From: Halichoerus grypus
Lineage: Eukaryota; Chordata; Mammalia; Carnivora; Phocidae
Length of the DNA: 64,000 bases
Direction: 5' to 3'
Assembly (NCBI RefSeq): GCF_964656455.1
Contig: NC_135725.1
Span: 47,623,688-47,687,687, forward strand
Shown one piece after another: positions 10,951 to 22,213 of this stretch. A program made the translations under genes and the position numbers. The notes under the pieces are model-generated. The model ran no database searches and was not told the origin of the DNA. It worked only from the letters and a program-made list of their open reading frames with translations. The first letter of the stretch is position 1, and each line of letters opens with the position of its first letter.

Positions 10951-11234
10951 GAGGCGGATGGTTTCCTCTGCAGGGAACCATGTTACCAATGTGGCAGCCA
11001 GAGCGAGTACCTTAGAACATAAGGATAAGAAAATCATACCATCCCAGGCAAGACTTTTGGTTCCAGCAATAGCAGTATACGTTTTGGAAAGAATAAAAGT
11101 CTCTTATAATGATAAGTCTTTAATCATTCGTAATGACTGCTAAAGAATGAGAGTCATTAAGGAATTTATCTAACATCTCAAAACCATATATTCAACCTAT
11201 ATCTACTCTTTAAGCTAACAAAAGGTCAAGCATT

Positions 11235-11313
11235 CGTGGATCACTACATCAAAAATTAATGATGTATTGTATGGTGACTAACATAACATAATAAAATTAA
11301 ATTAAATTTAAAA
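11235..11313 (+). mobile_element. 79-bp LINE-1 tail insertion
   Basis: The insert reads GATCACTACATC, TTAATGATGTATTGTATGG, ACTAACATAACATAATAAAA and an A/T-rich tail. It is bracketed by an exact 15-bp target-site duplication AAAAGGTCAAGCATT at 11220-11234 and 11314-11328. The insert matches the 3' end of the carnivore L1 at 47369-47651 on the other strand. It is a severely 5'-truncated retrotransposition. Confidence 0.88.
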
Positions 11314-11328
11314 AAAAGGTCAAGCATT

Positions 11329-11821
11329 TATATCAGCTACATAATAGTATTTAATTTGAAGGCCCCAAATCATCTCTATTCAAGTTTTAAGGGGATACCA
11401 CCTAGATTTAATGGAAGGGTTTTATTAATAAGTGAATTAGTTTATAGCTACCCTTCTTGTTTTCTTCCTGATTTGTTAAACTTTAATCATAGCTCCTTTG
11501 CTGAAATCATTCTAGCCTAAGGAATTACAACTTTTTATCTTGTTTTTTTCTGTCTTTGAAATCTGAGAGAGAGAATTTTCAATGTTTTGATTATAACCAT
11601 ATAAAATGAGACCAAGACAACTAAGAGGCCAAGAAAGGCATTTTGATTCACATTTATGAATCGTGAATAGTTATAAAATGCAAGCTAAAAAATTCAAAGC
11701 TGTAAACATAAAGTGAATGTATAGTTAGGAAAATCCACTTGGTAATCTCAGGTCTGTAAATAACTCAGGATGGTTTTCTCTTGGTTAAAAGCCAGTTTCC
11801 TAAATTCTATGACTACTGTTG
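11329..11821. other. Unassigned AT-rich DNA
   Basis: No gene or repeat recognised. Confidence 0.3.
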
Positions 11822-11838
11822 GGAAAGTATATATTTTA

Positions 11839-12052
11839 TTATTATTTGTATTATATATATTTTTAAAGATTTTATTTATTTTTTTGACAGAGAGAGACAC
11901 AGCAAGGGAGGGAACACAAGCAGAAGGAGTGGGAGAGGGAGAACAGGCTTCCCGAAGAGCAGGGAGCCCGATGCGGGGTTTGATCCCAGGACCCTGGGAT
12001 CATGACCTGAGCCAAAGGCAGACGCTTAATGACTGAGCCACTCAGGGCCCCA
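11839..12052 (-). mobile_element. CAN SINE
   Basis: A minus-strand young-type SINE with a T/A-rich tail region first and the head GGGGCCCTGAGTGGCTCAG at the right end (one CG lost compared with the usual GGCGCC). The 17-bp target-site duplication GGAAAGTATATATTTTA is exact at 11822-11838 and 12053-12069. The two overlapping plus-strand frames starting near 11770 are SINE shadows. Confidence 0.95.
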
Positions 12053-12179
12053 GGAAAGTATATATTTTAAAGACCATGTAAAAAAACTACTGTTTTTCTT
12101 CCCTCCCTACTGAGGTCTTTGCTCTCTTACAGAGCCTGTCAAATTTCACCAACAAGAGATTTTTGTAGAAGAGATTTTT

Positions 12180-12304
12180 TGTAAGCAGGCTCCATGCCCA
12201 GTGTGGAGCCCAACACAGGGCTTGAACTCACGACCCTGAGATCAAGACCTGACCTGAGATCAAGAGTAAGATGCTTAATTGACTGAGCCACCCAGGTGCC
12301 CCTA
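12180..12304 (-). mobile_element. CAN SINE, short form
   Basis: Only the tRNA-derived head and B-box half is present (GGGGCACCTGGGTGGCTCAG read on minus), without the long TC tract. It is flanked by the duplication TAGAAGAGATTTT at 12166-12178 and 12305-12317, so this is a complete short insertion rather than a later deletion. The body has a local repeat of CCTGAGATCAAGA. Confidence 0.9.
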
Positions 12305-12833
12305 TAGAAGAGATTTTCTAAAAGAAGGAGAATTTGTCTCTGCACATATCAAAGAACATGCTCTTATTGTGATGACATGATGGTATATTATGGCAAAAAT
12401 AAACATTTTCTATGATTTTTAATCTATCTTTTGCCATCCTATGATGTGACTCCTTTTTGTTGTATATATTTACTTTGCTTACTGGTCCCCAATTAGTGAC
12501 TATAGCAAGTTCTAGTTGAAATCATTTAGATGTAGATGTGGTTGGAGTCACCAAGGGTGTGTTGCAATGCTTTCTGCATGACTCTCTTCCTTTCCACACT
12601 GACTCTAGACACAGAAGTAGGTGTCTCATGGTAGAAAGCACATTAGACTGAGTCAAAAAACATGTTTCTGGCACTTTCTAGTTGGTTTTACCTTGGTAAG
12701 TCTGCAAGGCTTCTAGCGATTCAACACTGGTATAAGGTAGAAACTCTTTTTGTCTAAGGGATTTTAAAGGATTTTAGTGGTCATGGTAGTTGACTCCCCA
12801 GCAGCATTCCACCTCCAGATGATTAATCTAAGA

Positions 12834-13012
12834 CAGTGGTTTTCAAATTTGGCTGTACATTAGAATAACCTGGGAAACTTTTTGAACTCTAAGTGCCCTG
12901 GCCACACCCCAGACCAATTAATGCAGAAACTCTGGAGGTTGGATCTAGATACTCTAATTTTTAAATTTTTCCCAGTGATTCCAATGTTCAGCCAAGATTG
13001 AGAACCATTGAT
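12834..13012 (+). repeat. MER5A-type DNA transposon
   Basis: CAGTGGTTTTCAAATTTGGCTGTACATTAGAATAACCTGGG starts it and GATTGAGAACCATTGATC ends it. The short inverted ends (CAGTGGTT and AACCATTG) and the GCCACACCCCAGACC core fit the hAT-Charlie MER5A element, almost full length. Confidence 0.8.
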
Positions 13013-13029
13013 CTTAGAAATGCCATAAT

Positions 13030-13365
13030 CTTTGCTAATAATCAGTTTATGAATGAGCATGTGATCCAATTCTGGCCAACAAAATGCAAAGCAAGGCTGC
13101 AGGGAAGCCTTGGGAAAAGAGTTCTTGCACCCCTGCCCCCCCCCCCCCCCCGCAAAAAAAAAACAGGAGACAAAGAGACTTGCTGAAAGTCTGGGGCTGA
13201 AAATATCTCAGAGGCAGACAGAGCTTCCAAATGAGACTAAAGCAGACCAAAACATGGAGCCTGCCCAATTTCTAAGCTTCCAGTCATCTGAGATGGTAAA
13301 TTTCCTTTATTGTCTAAATCAAATTGATAATTTTTCTGTTATTAGCAATTGAAACATCCTAAATG
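13030..13365 (+). repeat. Possible ancient LTR-like repeat
   Basis: The right part, GGTAAATTTCCTTTATTGTCTAAATC ... GTTATTAGCAATTGAAACATCC, resembles the 3' end of a widespread mammalian repeat. The left part has TGATCCAATTCTGGCCAACAAAATG. A C-run then an A-run at 13136-13162 sits in it. Frames on both strands here (13042-13352) depend on that homopolymer tract. Family not assigned. Confidence 0.35.
13136..13162. repeat. C16 then A10 homopolymer tract
   Basis: Sixteen C, then GC, then about ten A. This is a mutable simple tract and explains the proline-lysine runs in short frames crossing it. Confidence 0.9.
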
Positions 13366-13414
13366 ATTTGCTTCAAATGGGAAATACTGATTTTACTCCT
13401 GGCTGCGGTAGGTC

Positions 13415-13605
13415 TAGGTCAGTGATTCTCAAGCCTGGCCACATGTTTGGGTGAGTATCACTTTGAAAAACTGCACAACCTTGAACCCCACCCCAGACCT
13501 ACTAAATCAGAGTCTCTGGGGCAAAGCCTAAGATTCTGTATTTTTACAAGGCTCATTAGAAGATTTCAATACAACCAGTCCATATAGTGGTGTTTGGAAA
13601 TAACT
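13415..13605 (+). repeat. MER5-type DNA transposon
   Basis: CAGTGATTCTCAAGCCTGGCC opens it, CCCCACCCCAGACCTACTAAATCAGAGTCTCTGGGG is in the middle, and TAGTGGTGTTTGG is near the end. It is a second MER5-like copy 400 bp from the first, same orientation. Confidence 0.7.
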
Positions 13606-15664
13606 ACTTTTCTAATAAAGAGAGAAAAACAATAGAAAATAGAGTAATTGCACCATGAAAATTAAGATGGAAAGAATTTTAAATACTATCTAGTACGGCT
13701 TTCTCACCTCACAGATGCAAAAATTGAGAAGTGAAATTATTTGCTCAAAGGAAAACATTTGTTCCTTAATACAAGTACAAAAGTCATATCTATATTTGCA
13801 TTTGATCTTTCTACAACTCAATGTTCCTTTCATTCAGCCATCAGATTGGGATGTGAGGTTATAGATTGTGGACACTATTCTTTAAATGTACCAGCTTGGA
13901 AAATACCTGAACTACATACTAAAAGATATATTAATATCTTGTTCAGCTAACGCATAGCTTATATCAGAGATTTGCTTCATGCACTTCTTGTGCTCAGAAA
14001 TATTATGAGTTAATTCCACTGGAATTTCTTTGCCCTTTGCTCTGATGAGGGAGACTGTGGTTGGAAACCAGAGGTCTAGGGGAAAATTGCCAATAGTTCA
14101 AACAATATCTCCTGTCAGGTTTGTTTGATCTCCTTGTGTTTATTACCCTTTAGATTTGCCTTTGGATATTTTTTCCCTGCATTAGTATTCTTTAGCTTTC
14201 TACTGAGACCATTTTAGATAATTGACACCATATGAAAATTGGTATGTAGGCTGGGGGTTCTTATCCCACATACCAACTTCTATAGAATGTCCTTTACATT
14301 CATTTGCCTCTCCCTAGCCCAATAATAATATAATTATTATTATACTGTAACAATAAATACAGTATTCCATTTTGAAGGGAGCTGGAAACAGAATGTCTTC
14401 ATCAGCTAGATCCACATCCATTGGCCACTGTAAGTGGCTACTATAATGTAAATGGCAAAGTTCAGCATGTTGTTTCTGAGAAGCAATAATATATATCGTC
14501 TTCACATTCACTATAAAATTTGATTTTATCAGGGTGGAATTGTGAATCTTCAGACAGCCTTGCTGTGTATGGATTCTTTACCCTTTCAGAATCTAAAGGG
14601 TGAGTATGTGGGGGATCCATCCTCCCCACAGTCAAGGTTACCTTTGAGTACGATGCATAGTAGTTGGGGGCTGTGTACATGGAGGATTCATGCTTCTCTA
14701 TGTCTGATGGATAAACTCTGGTTTGTAAATATGTAAATTTCAAAATATCAGGACTGTTTCTGTTCTCTTGTTTCTAAGATGTTGTCCTTCCCCCCCCCCC
14801 CCCAGATCTAATCTCAAGGAGATTTGAGATACTAAAACTCAATGCATGGGCCATAAAATGTGGGGAAAACAGACAGAAGCCAGAAAAGGAAATTCATCCC
14901 AGTCCATTTCTTTAGGCACCTTGGAGCCTTTATGTAAAGAGAAGTGATTGGGTAAAGTAAGAATGTATGGAAAATACTCAAATGAGTAAAAATGCAAGAT
15001 ATTTGTTAAGATGCTCTATTGGTATAGTAATATCTTTGCACTAAAAACAATGTAACCTCTGTGATAGCAAGACAGTTAAGTCTAAATTAGTGTTTCCCAA
15101 AGTACATTCTGCAGGACAGTAATTATACAGGATATCAAATAAAGTCACAAGAAAAATTTAAGTGAGCAAATAGTAGGGGAAAACTGAGTGAAACCGGACA
15201 TCTCAAAGCCTTTCTTATGCTACTATAGAGTGTGAATATCCAGAAGTGAGGTTCTAATCTGCCACCTTTTCCAAACATATTAAAACATGTGATTATTTTT
15301 TAATGTGTCATTTTTTCAGGAGTAAAGTTGATCTGTATTCATCTGTGGCATCTCAGCGACCACAGTAAGAACAAATCAGCTCACCCATCTGAGATGAAGT
15401 GAAGTGGATTTTGGAAAGTAGGAGAGCAGAGCCAGAGCCTGAAGGCTAGGACTGTCCTGTGACCTGCAGATAAGGGGCTTTGAATGGCTGGCACATCCCC
15501 CAACCCAGACACACTTGTACACCAGAGCACGTGGTGACTGCTGAGCAGCCTCACAAGCTTTACTGGTGCCCCTCAGTTCCAAAAAGTGTGATCTATGAAT
15601 TCTTTTAAGAATTTGATTTCATTTTTATTAAAATGCCTACTTCTATCTAAACGCATAACACCAC

Positions 15665-15666
<2 letters not shown>
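13606..15666. other. Unassigned DNA with short simple tracts
   Basis: No gene recognised. It holds a C14 run at 14790-14803. Short frames at 13741, 14314, 14462, 14542 and 15376 have no motif or splice context. The interval is largely free of recognisable repeats. Confidence 0.35.

Positions 15667-15711
<45 letters not shown>
15667..15711. repeat. (CA)n microsatellite
   Basis: About 22 uninterrupted CA units. A frame at 15595-15789 crosses it as a His-Thr run and is an artefact. Confidence 0.97.
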
Positions 15712-15712
<1 letters not shown>

Positions 15713-15917
15713 ACCTCCCCAGTAGGAGTCATACTTCCAATTGGTATCCAACAATTGAGCTCATTTTGTTACTGTTGTTGATGTCATGAATCTGTGAGCC
15801 AACTTTCCTATGAAAAGCTGGCTCTCAACCACATTAACGAGGGGCTGCATAAGAGGATCAAAATGAAGCACCTCTCTCTGACTCTGGCTTTCTCTCCCAA
15901 CATTAAAATGATAGCCA

Positions 15918-16066
15918 TCATTTATTGAGCTTTGCACTGTGTAAAACCCCTTGGCATTACCTCTTCTCTGTAAAACAACCTTCTGAAGTAGACATTATAT
16001 CTTCATTTTATAAGCAAAGAAACTGAATCTTGGAGGGTTTAAGTAGCTTGCCAAGAGAACACAGTT
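15918..16066 (-). repeat. MIR fragment
   Basis: TTTATTGAGCTTTGCACTGTGTAAAACC, ATCTTCATTTTATAAGCAAAGAAACTGAATCTTGG and AAGTAGCTTGCCAAGAGAACACAG are the reverse-complement MIR order. Confidence 0.7.
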
Positions 16067-17769
16067 GTCTCTCAATAAGCCTCTCCTTTAATAGAAGTTG
16101 AAGAAAGAGCATATTGATGGCCTTGAGAGGTCAATATAAAGGAACAGTTATTCCTGATAATGTACTAATTTGTAAGTATCTAAGAAGTCAAAAGTGGTTG
16201 CTACTTCTTTCTTTCTCTCTAGGTTTGGTAAAAATCCTTCTAAATCCTCTATTCTTTTCAATGGCCAATTACACCAAACTCCTGTCAAAACGATCAAATC
16301 CAATGTGTGTGTGTATTAAGATGGATAAATGGCAAAATATCTAACTGACTTTGTAATCAAAACCTTGCACTTATAAGCTGGTAGGCCAACCATGGAAGAA
16401 AACCCAAATACAAAATTAATGCAATAATGGTGTTTATGTTTTTATTACCCTGTAATTATATCATTCCTGTGATTGTTTTTCTTTTTATGTTGGCCTGTAA
16501 AATGTTGCTGCCTCAACCTGTTTTAAACATCCACATTTGTAGGATTAGGACTAGTGATGTTTTGCCAATTTCCCTGAAAGAGAAGCCAGATGCACCAAAC
16601 CCACCTTCTTTGATAAAGTCCTTCATTAATTTGACACCTGGCACTCTCAGCTGTGTTCTTTTTGGTGGAACTGTCCTGGTCTTCAGATAACAGTATACTC
16701 CGTCATGAGAAACATGTTATAAAGTTGGTTATTGCACTGATTTTTATACTTTGCTGTTATAACTTACATTAGTATTCTTCTTACTGTAAATATCGATTTA
16801 TAAGTTAAGTTTGCTTAATAAGTCAAGATTGCTTATTTTCAGGATTGTTTATTCAAATAAAATTTTCTATATGATCTTTTCCCTTGCTTTCAAATTCTTT
16901 ATTCAAAAGCACTTTTTCCTTGCCTTTACTCATTTTGCACTATTTCAAATGCTGCCAAAATTTGCATTAAAATATAGACACACAATTAAGTCCAGATTTG
17001 CCAAGAGGGACTAATTAGTGGGTGGTTACTTTTTTTCTTTTCCACAGAAAAATTGATTATAGAATTCCTATAAATGGCAAGCTTTTGATATGATCACCTT
17101 TCTAGAAGTCCGTGTTCTAGCAAATTTCCGGAATCAATCTCTTACATTAACCAAAGTATGTGTGGCTGCATTAAGTCAAAAGTGTCCTACCTAAAAAATT
17201 GGGGGTTTGTATCTGAAAACAAGAAATTGCTACTGGAAAATGTATGAGCCTGAACCACTCACTTCTCTTATCAAATAAAACACTTTGAGAGTAAATAAAC
17301 ATTTAATGGTAAATCTATATTCTTTTCTGGCATGAACCCAATATTACTCATTATTTTAACATAAGGAAATCCCTAATAAACCTCCAGGCTTTTACTTAAG
17401 CTAAAAATGATTAGCCTTTGCCCCAGAATTATTTTAAAAAATACAAAATATTAAATTTGTTTACAGATATTTCCTGTTAAAGTTGGCCTGTGGGTTTATC
17501 TGTTCTGCTTGGAGAGGTTCCAGACCATTCTGGCTTTGACCTTGTAATCCAGTATTTGCCAGTCAAAGCTGCATTGTGTAAGAGCATCCCGTGGTTCTTC
17601 CTTGACCTACATCTCACTAGCTTGTCTACCCTTCCTTCACTTCCTCCCCTACCTGCAGCTTCTTCTACTTACTACTTCTTTGATTTTATAATAAAATTAT
17701 GCTGGAGGAACAAGGACCATGGGCTAAATGTGGAGATGAATGCTACTCCAGATTTATACTGCTTTATTA
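16067..17769. other. Unassigned DNA
   Basis: About 1.7 kb in which I recognise no repeat or gene. Short frames at 16114, 16427, 16811 and 17490 are hydrophobic AT-rich translations without motif. Confidence 0.35.
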
Positions 17770-18245
17770 TAGTCTGTCTCAATGCATAATCTGTAGACAA
17801 TTTGCATCTGAATTCACGTCTAGTGTTTGTTTAAAATGTGGACCCTAAGGGATGCCTGGGTGGCTCAGTCGGTTGAGCCTCCGACTCTTGATTTTGGCTC
17901 AGGTCATGATCTCAAGGTTGTGAGATTGAGGGGCCTCTGGCTCCACACTCAGCGGGGAGTCAGCTTAGGGACTCTCTCTGCCCCCCCATTTCCCTGAAAT
18001 AAATAAATAAATATTTTTTAAAAAAGAATTTCTCTCTTCTTCTCCCTCTAACCACCCGCCCCCCCACCCTGGCCAGCACTCATGCGCACTCTCTATCTCT
18101 AAAAACAAACAAAGTATAAAATGTGGACCCCTGGATTCCATCCCAGACATACTGGAACTCAGGGAAACTCTGTGGTGTCTGCAATTTTAACATGCTCCTC
18201 GGGTGTTTCTTACGCACACTAAAGTTCAAGATCCACTGTTCTAGA
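17770..18245 (+). repeat. MER5-type element split by a SINE
   Basis: Left piece 17770-17845 (AATTTGCATCTGAATTCACG ... GTTTAAAATGTGGACCC) joins right piece 18118-18245 (GGATTCCATCCCAGACATACTGGAACTCAGGGAAACTCTG ... AAGTTCAAGATCCACTGTTCT). The join is continuous once the SINE and one duplication copy are removed. Confidence 0.7.
17846..18117 (+). mobile_element. CAN SINE, older type with long tail region
   Basis: The head GGGATGCCTGGGTGGCTCAG and a GTCGGTTGAGCCTCCGACTC A-box region, with an extended TC/C-rich 3' part and a second A-rich end (AAAACAAACAAAG). The 13-bp duplication AAAATGTGGACCC is exact at 17833-17845 and 18118-18130. An AAATAAATAAATA stretch sits in the middle, so the insert may be two joined SINE-like units. 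Confidence 0.88.
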
Positions 18246-18449
18246 TGGCTAGACTGACTTCACTACACACACAGCAAAAAGTAAGTCTACTGGAGACGTC
18301 TCTGAAGATGGCAAAATAAGGAGACGGCTGAATCTCCTCGAGAGAAATTCCAACGAAATGGAACGGAACTATCGAACACTGAAAATATCCTTACCAACAG
18401 CAATAAATGAGCAATGAATGACAAGAAATAAATGTATACCAGGCTATGA

Positions 18450-18605
18450 CATTTTTACAAGTGTCTAACCTCAAAAAAACCAGTTTTCCACCTCTCAGAT
18501 GGGATGATGATCCTCACGTCATAAAAGGGTGGTGAGGATTAAACATTAAGGCACATAAAGAGGCAGGCAGAGTACACCGTATATAGGCAGCACTTAAAAT
18601 TGGCA
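18450..18605 (+). repeat. MIR fragment
   Basis: CAGTTTTCCACCTCTCAGATGGGATGATGATCC, GGTGGTGAGGATTAAACATTAAGGCACATAAAG and GTATATAGGCAGCACTTAAAATTGG follow the 3' half of MIR. Confidence 0.65.
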
Positions 18606-19380
18606 CACTGTGCACTCCTCCCACTAAGATTTTCATCAGCTTCTGCTCACCCCACTTGCTGGCCATCAGCTGACACTGCACCACTGAGGTCTGAGCCCCT
18701 CCTTACTCATCAATAGGGGTCGGTATTATTCTGGGGCTCCAAGCCTAAAACTTTGGGGGCATTAGTTTTAGTGAACTTACACTTTTGTCTTAACACAAAT
18801 CTGCCCTGCCTTCCACATATTTCTTATATCCACCCAGACCTCCCAGGGCATATGATCAAGTACTCTTCAGACTCCAACTATTACTGAGGCTGAGAAGCCC
18901 CCACTGAGGTCTCCTGATCCCTTACACATCAGTGCCCACTGGCTTAAGACTCACATTCACTGCTCCACCGTGGTTCCATCCTGCTGACTCCTGTCTGTGG
19001 AGGGATCTTCCTGTGGGTCTCTGTTCCCCGTCACTTTCCTGCTTGTCAGGGGTGCTCTCCCTTTCATCCCAGAGTGTGTCATAGCTCGGAACTTACACCG
19101 CTACTCTCTACAAGCCTCCATACAAAATGACATACAGTGAATACCTCCCCTGCCCTTGCTCCGCGCCCCCCAAGCTTGCCCCTCTACTCATACATAGTCT
19201 TGCCTCCAGCTTGGATGCAGGGTCCCTTCACATTTGTTTATATCACGGACTAATCCAATGAAAATTCACACCCAAAAAAACCAACACCAGCACAGAATGT
19301 GACAAAATTTTAAACTGTGTAAAATCTACAAGCATCTAAGCAGGAAAAAAACCACCTATTACAACTTACTGTCAAAAGAG
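18606..19380. other. Unassigned C/T-rich DNA
   Basis: No gene or repeat recognised. The plus strand is pyrimidine-rich. Two short similar words, CACTGAGGTCTGAGCCCC at about 18682 and CCACTGAGGTCTCCTGATCC at about 18901, lie 220 bp apart and may be chance. Confidence 0.35.
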
Positions 19381-19388
19381 GTAAAATC

Positions 19389-19593
19389 CGCGGTGCCTGG
19401 GTGATACAGTCGGTTAAGTGTCAAACTCTTGGTTTTGGCTCAGGTCATGATCTCGGGGTTGTGAGACTGAGCCCCATGTCGGGCTCCACACTCAGTGTAG
19501 AGCCTACTTGAGATTCTCTCTGCCTCTGCCCCTCCCCCAGCCCCCACCCTGCTCCCTCATGTGCTCTCTCTCTCTCTCAAAAAAAAAAAGATC
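19389..19593 (+). mobile_element. CAN SINE, older type
   Basis: The head is diverged (GCGGTGCCTGGGTGATACAG), the A-box region reads TCGGTTAAGTGTCAAACTC and the tail is a plain A-run. A short duplication TAAAATC is seen at 19382-19388 and 19594-19600. Frame 19508-19750 starts in its TC tract and is an artefact. Confidence 0.88.
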
Positions 19594-19600
19594 TAAAATC

Positions 19601-20399
19601 AGATTATTTTCAGATTTCTTCTTTGTAAACATCAACTCTGAAAGATCACAGAGTGACAATTACATTTCCCTCAAGGAAAATAAAAGACCCAGAACTTTTA
19701 TACCAAACCAAGTTGGGTACAAAAGGAATAAGATACTATCTGAGCCTTAACATTTCCAAAATATGTCATTCAAATGGTTTTTTACTAAAAGGTTATGCGT
19801 AAAAAGAAATTTTGAACATTGCATTATATTTTTTCTATATTTTCTATATTTCTCTATTTTTCTAAAGCATGTTCTTCTTTATCTCTCTGTTAATGGAGTC
19901 TATCGTGATGTATGACAAAGTATGGCTGTTCAGTATCTGATTTTGTAATGAACCATACAACAAGAGGCAGATATGCCAAAAGTGTGAAATTCCCAGTTCA
20001 TGTTCTGTCCCCTTTCTTTTCTTATTCCCCGCTCAGTCCTATAGCACAAACACTTAAAACTTGGATGTGGACACTCGAGCCCATATGTCTAGGGTCTGTC
20101 CACACCCCATGCAGTTAGACCCCACTTGGTCACTTCTTAGGTCTAGAGTGTCCAATAACATCACAGTGCCCCTTCATGAAAACCAGGGAGCATGTTCCTA
20201 TAGCCCTAGAGTAGAGCTGGGCCCATTTGGGATAGAGGACTCTGGAGAGCTGTGTAGGAGACCATGGTCTAGAAGTCTAGAAGAGGGATGCAAAAGGTGT
20301 GAACAGGCCCAGACTACCTTGCTCCCTCTGACTCTTAGCTGTGTGGGGAGGGACACAACTTCAGGTGAAGTCTTCAAAGTGCAGGATCTAAAGGTGGTG
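19601..20399. other. Unassigned DNA with a 123-codon open frame
   Basis: A plus-strand frame at 20061-20432 encodes 123 residues with several Arg, Cys and Glu. I recognise no domain, and no convincing splice acceptor or promoter frames it. Its last codons run into a MIR-type fragment, which argues against a real gene. Confidence 0.3.
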
Positions 20400-20566
20400 C
20401 TGGATCTTGTTATGACCTACTTTATAGAGTGAGGAAATGAAAACTCGTACATTTTATGTGCCTCATTCAGGCTCAAAAAATGAGTGAGAAGATCTGGAAC
20501 TAATGACTTCTAATGTCAAATCCAAGGCATTTCCCACTGTACCAGTTGTTCCATTGTGCTTCTATA
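20400..20566 (-). repeat. MIR/MIR3-type fragment
   Basis: TTTATAGAGTGAGGAAATGAAAAC ... AGATCTGGAACTAATGACTTCTAATGTCAAATCCAAGGCATTTCCCACTGTACCAG is the reverse-complement layout of MIR-class SINEs. Confidence 0.6.
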
Positions 20567-21149
20567 GGGAACAATAACTAATTACCCAGAATATTCCAAA
20601 GCAATAAATTCTCTCATAGCTTTTCTTTCCAGGTAAGGCTGGGTTCGCCCTCTGGACATCATCAAAAGATTCACATTAACTTTAAAACCTCTGGACCTCT
20701 AACCTCTAATGCAGAGAATGGGGCTGATTGAGTGATAGCAAATTTGTAAGGGCTTCTGTTTCCTGTGGAGCAGGACTGTCAAAAGCGATGCTTGTTGTGT
20801 TGAAAGAAAATTGACGTTTTGTAAGAGGTGTAACCAGAAACTTCTTATCATAATAGGTCACTCATCCAAGTTGGTTTCCAGCCTGTACTGGACTGTGGGA
20901 AATGAACATTTTCTTTCTTAGCAATTGCGAAGACCAAACTGAACATCAAGGAGTTTTTATTACTTGCATTTCTGGGTTCTAATTAATTTTCCATTTAAAA
21001 CTTAACTTCATTTAGTTAAGTTCTGTCATTGTAAACATGGAGAAGAGTACGTTAAAATGTTAGGAAAAATGAATACTCACTTTTCATGCTTCATTTTACT
21101 TCTCTTTGTGACAGAAACCTTCTCCAAATTGAAGAGAAAGATAGAATTT
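20567..21149. other. Unassigned DNA
   Basis: No gene or repeat recognised. Confidence 0.3.
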
Positions 21150-21310
21150 CTTATGGGCACATTTTGAAAATTGTGGTGAAAAGCACATAACATAAAGTTT
21201 GCCATCTTAACCTTTTTAAAGTGTACAGTTCAATAGTGTTAAGTATATTCATATTGTTGCACCACAGATCTCTAGAATTTTCTACCTCAAGGTTCAAACT
21301 CTGTACCCAT

Positions 21311-21530
21311 TTTTTTTTTTTTTTTGAGAGAGAGAGAGAGAGAGAAAAGAGAGAGCACATGAGTGAGAACGGGGTGGGGGGGAGGCAGAGAGAGAGGGAG
21401 AAAGAATCTCAAGCAAGCCCTACACTCAGCACAATGCTGGACATTGGGCTCGATCTCACAACCCTGAGATCATGACCTGAGCCAAAATCAAGAGTCGGAT
21501 ACTTAACTGACTAAGCCACCCAGGCGCCCC
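21311..21530 (-). mobile_element. CAN SINE in old LINE-1
   Basis: A minus-strand SINE with a T15 tail and a GA repeat. The 15-bp target-site duplication AAACTCTGTACCCAT is exact at 21296-21310 and 21531-21545. It is of the older body type without GTGTTCCCTC. Frames 21151-21360 and 21221-21475 are artefacts of it. Confidence 0.96.
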
Positions 21531-21749
21531 AAACTCTGTACCCATCGAACAACACTCCATTTCCCCTAACAGTCAGCACCTGATAACCACCATTCTACCT
21601 TCTGTTTCTATGAGTTTGACTACTTTAAGTACCTCAGGTTAGTGAAATCAAACAATATTTGTCTTTTTGTGACTGGCTTATTTCATTTAGTATAATGTCT
21701 TCAAGTTTGTCTATGTTGTAGCATATGGCAAAATTTCCTTCTTCTTTTA

Positions 21750-21965
21750 TTATTATTTTTTATTTTTTTTATTTTTTAAAAGATTTTATTTATTTATTTG
21801 ACAGAGAGACACAGTGAGAGAGGGAACACAAGCAGGGGGAGAGGGAGAGGGAGAAGCGGGCTTGCCACTGAGCAGGGAGCCCGATGCAGGGCTCGATCCC
21901 AGGACCCTGGGATCACGACCTGAGCCGAAGGCAGACGCTTAACGACTGAGCCACCCAGGCGCCCC
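21750..21965 (-). mobile_element. CAN SINE, left arm of inverted pair
   Basis: A young-type SINE on minus with a long T-rich tail (21750-21778). The 14-bp duplication TCCTTCTTCTTTTA is exact at 21736-21749 and 21966-21979. Its head points right, towards the next SINE. Confidence 0.96.
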
Positions 21966-21992
21966 TCCTTCTTCTTTTAAAAGGCTGGATGA

Positions 21993-22213
21993 GGGGCGCC
22001 TGGGTGGCTCAATCGTTAAGCGTCTGCTTTAGGCTCAGGTCGTGATCCCAGGGTCCTGGGATCAAGCCCCGCATCGGGCTCCCTGCTCGGCAGGAAGCCT
22101 GCTTCTCCCTCTCCCGCTCCCCCTGCTTGTGTTCCCTCTCTCGCTGTGTCTCTCTCTGTCAAATAAATAAATAAAATCTTTAAAAAAAAGTAACATTCTC
22201 TTTAAAAATAAAT
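21993..22213 (+). mobile_element. CAN SINE, right arm of inverted pair
   Basis: A young-type SINE on plus, starting GGGGCGCCTGGGTGGCTC, with a second A-rich stretch after the usual AAAATCTTT tail (TAACATTCTCTTTAAAAATAAAT). The 14-bp duplication AAAAGGCTGGATGA is exact at 21979-21992 and 22214-22227. It faces the previous SINE head to head. Confidence 0.96.

Noticed and set aside
13042..13352. Proline- and lysine-rich frames on both strands
   Set aside because: They arise from the C16/A10 homopolymer tract.
15595..15789. His-Thr repeat protein
   Set aside because: It is the (CA)n microsatellite translated.
18301..18420. GAAGATGGCAAAATAAGG looks like a LINE-1 5' UTR start
   Set aside because: No L1 5' UTR or ORF1 follows it, and the similarity is only about 15 bases.
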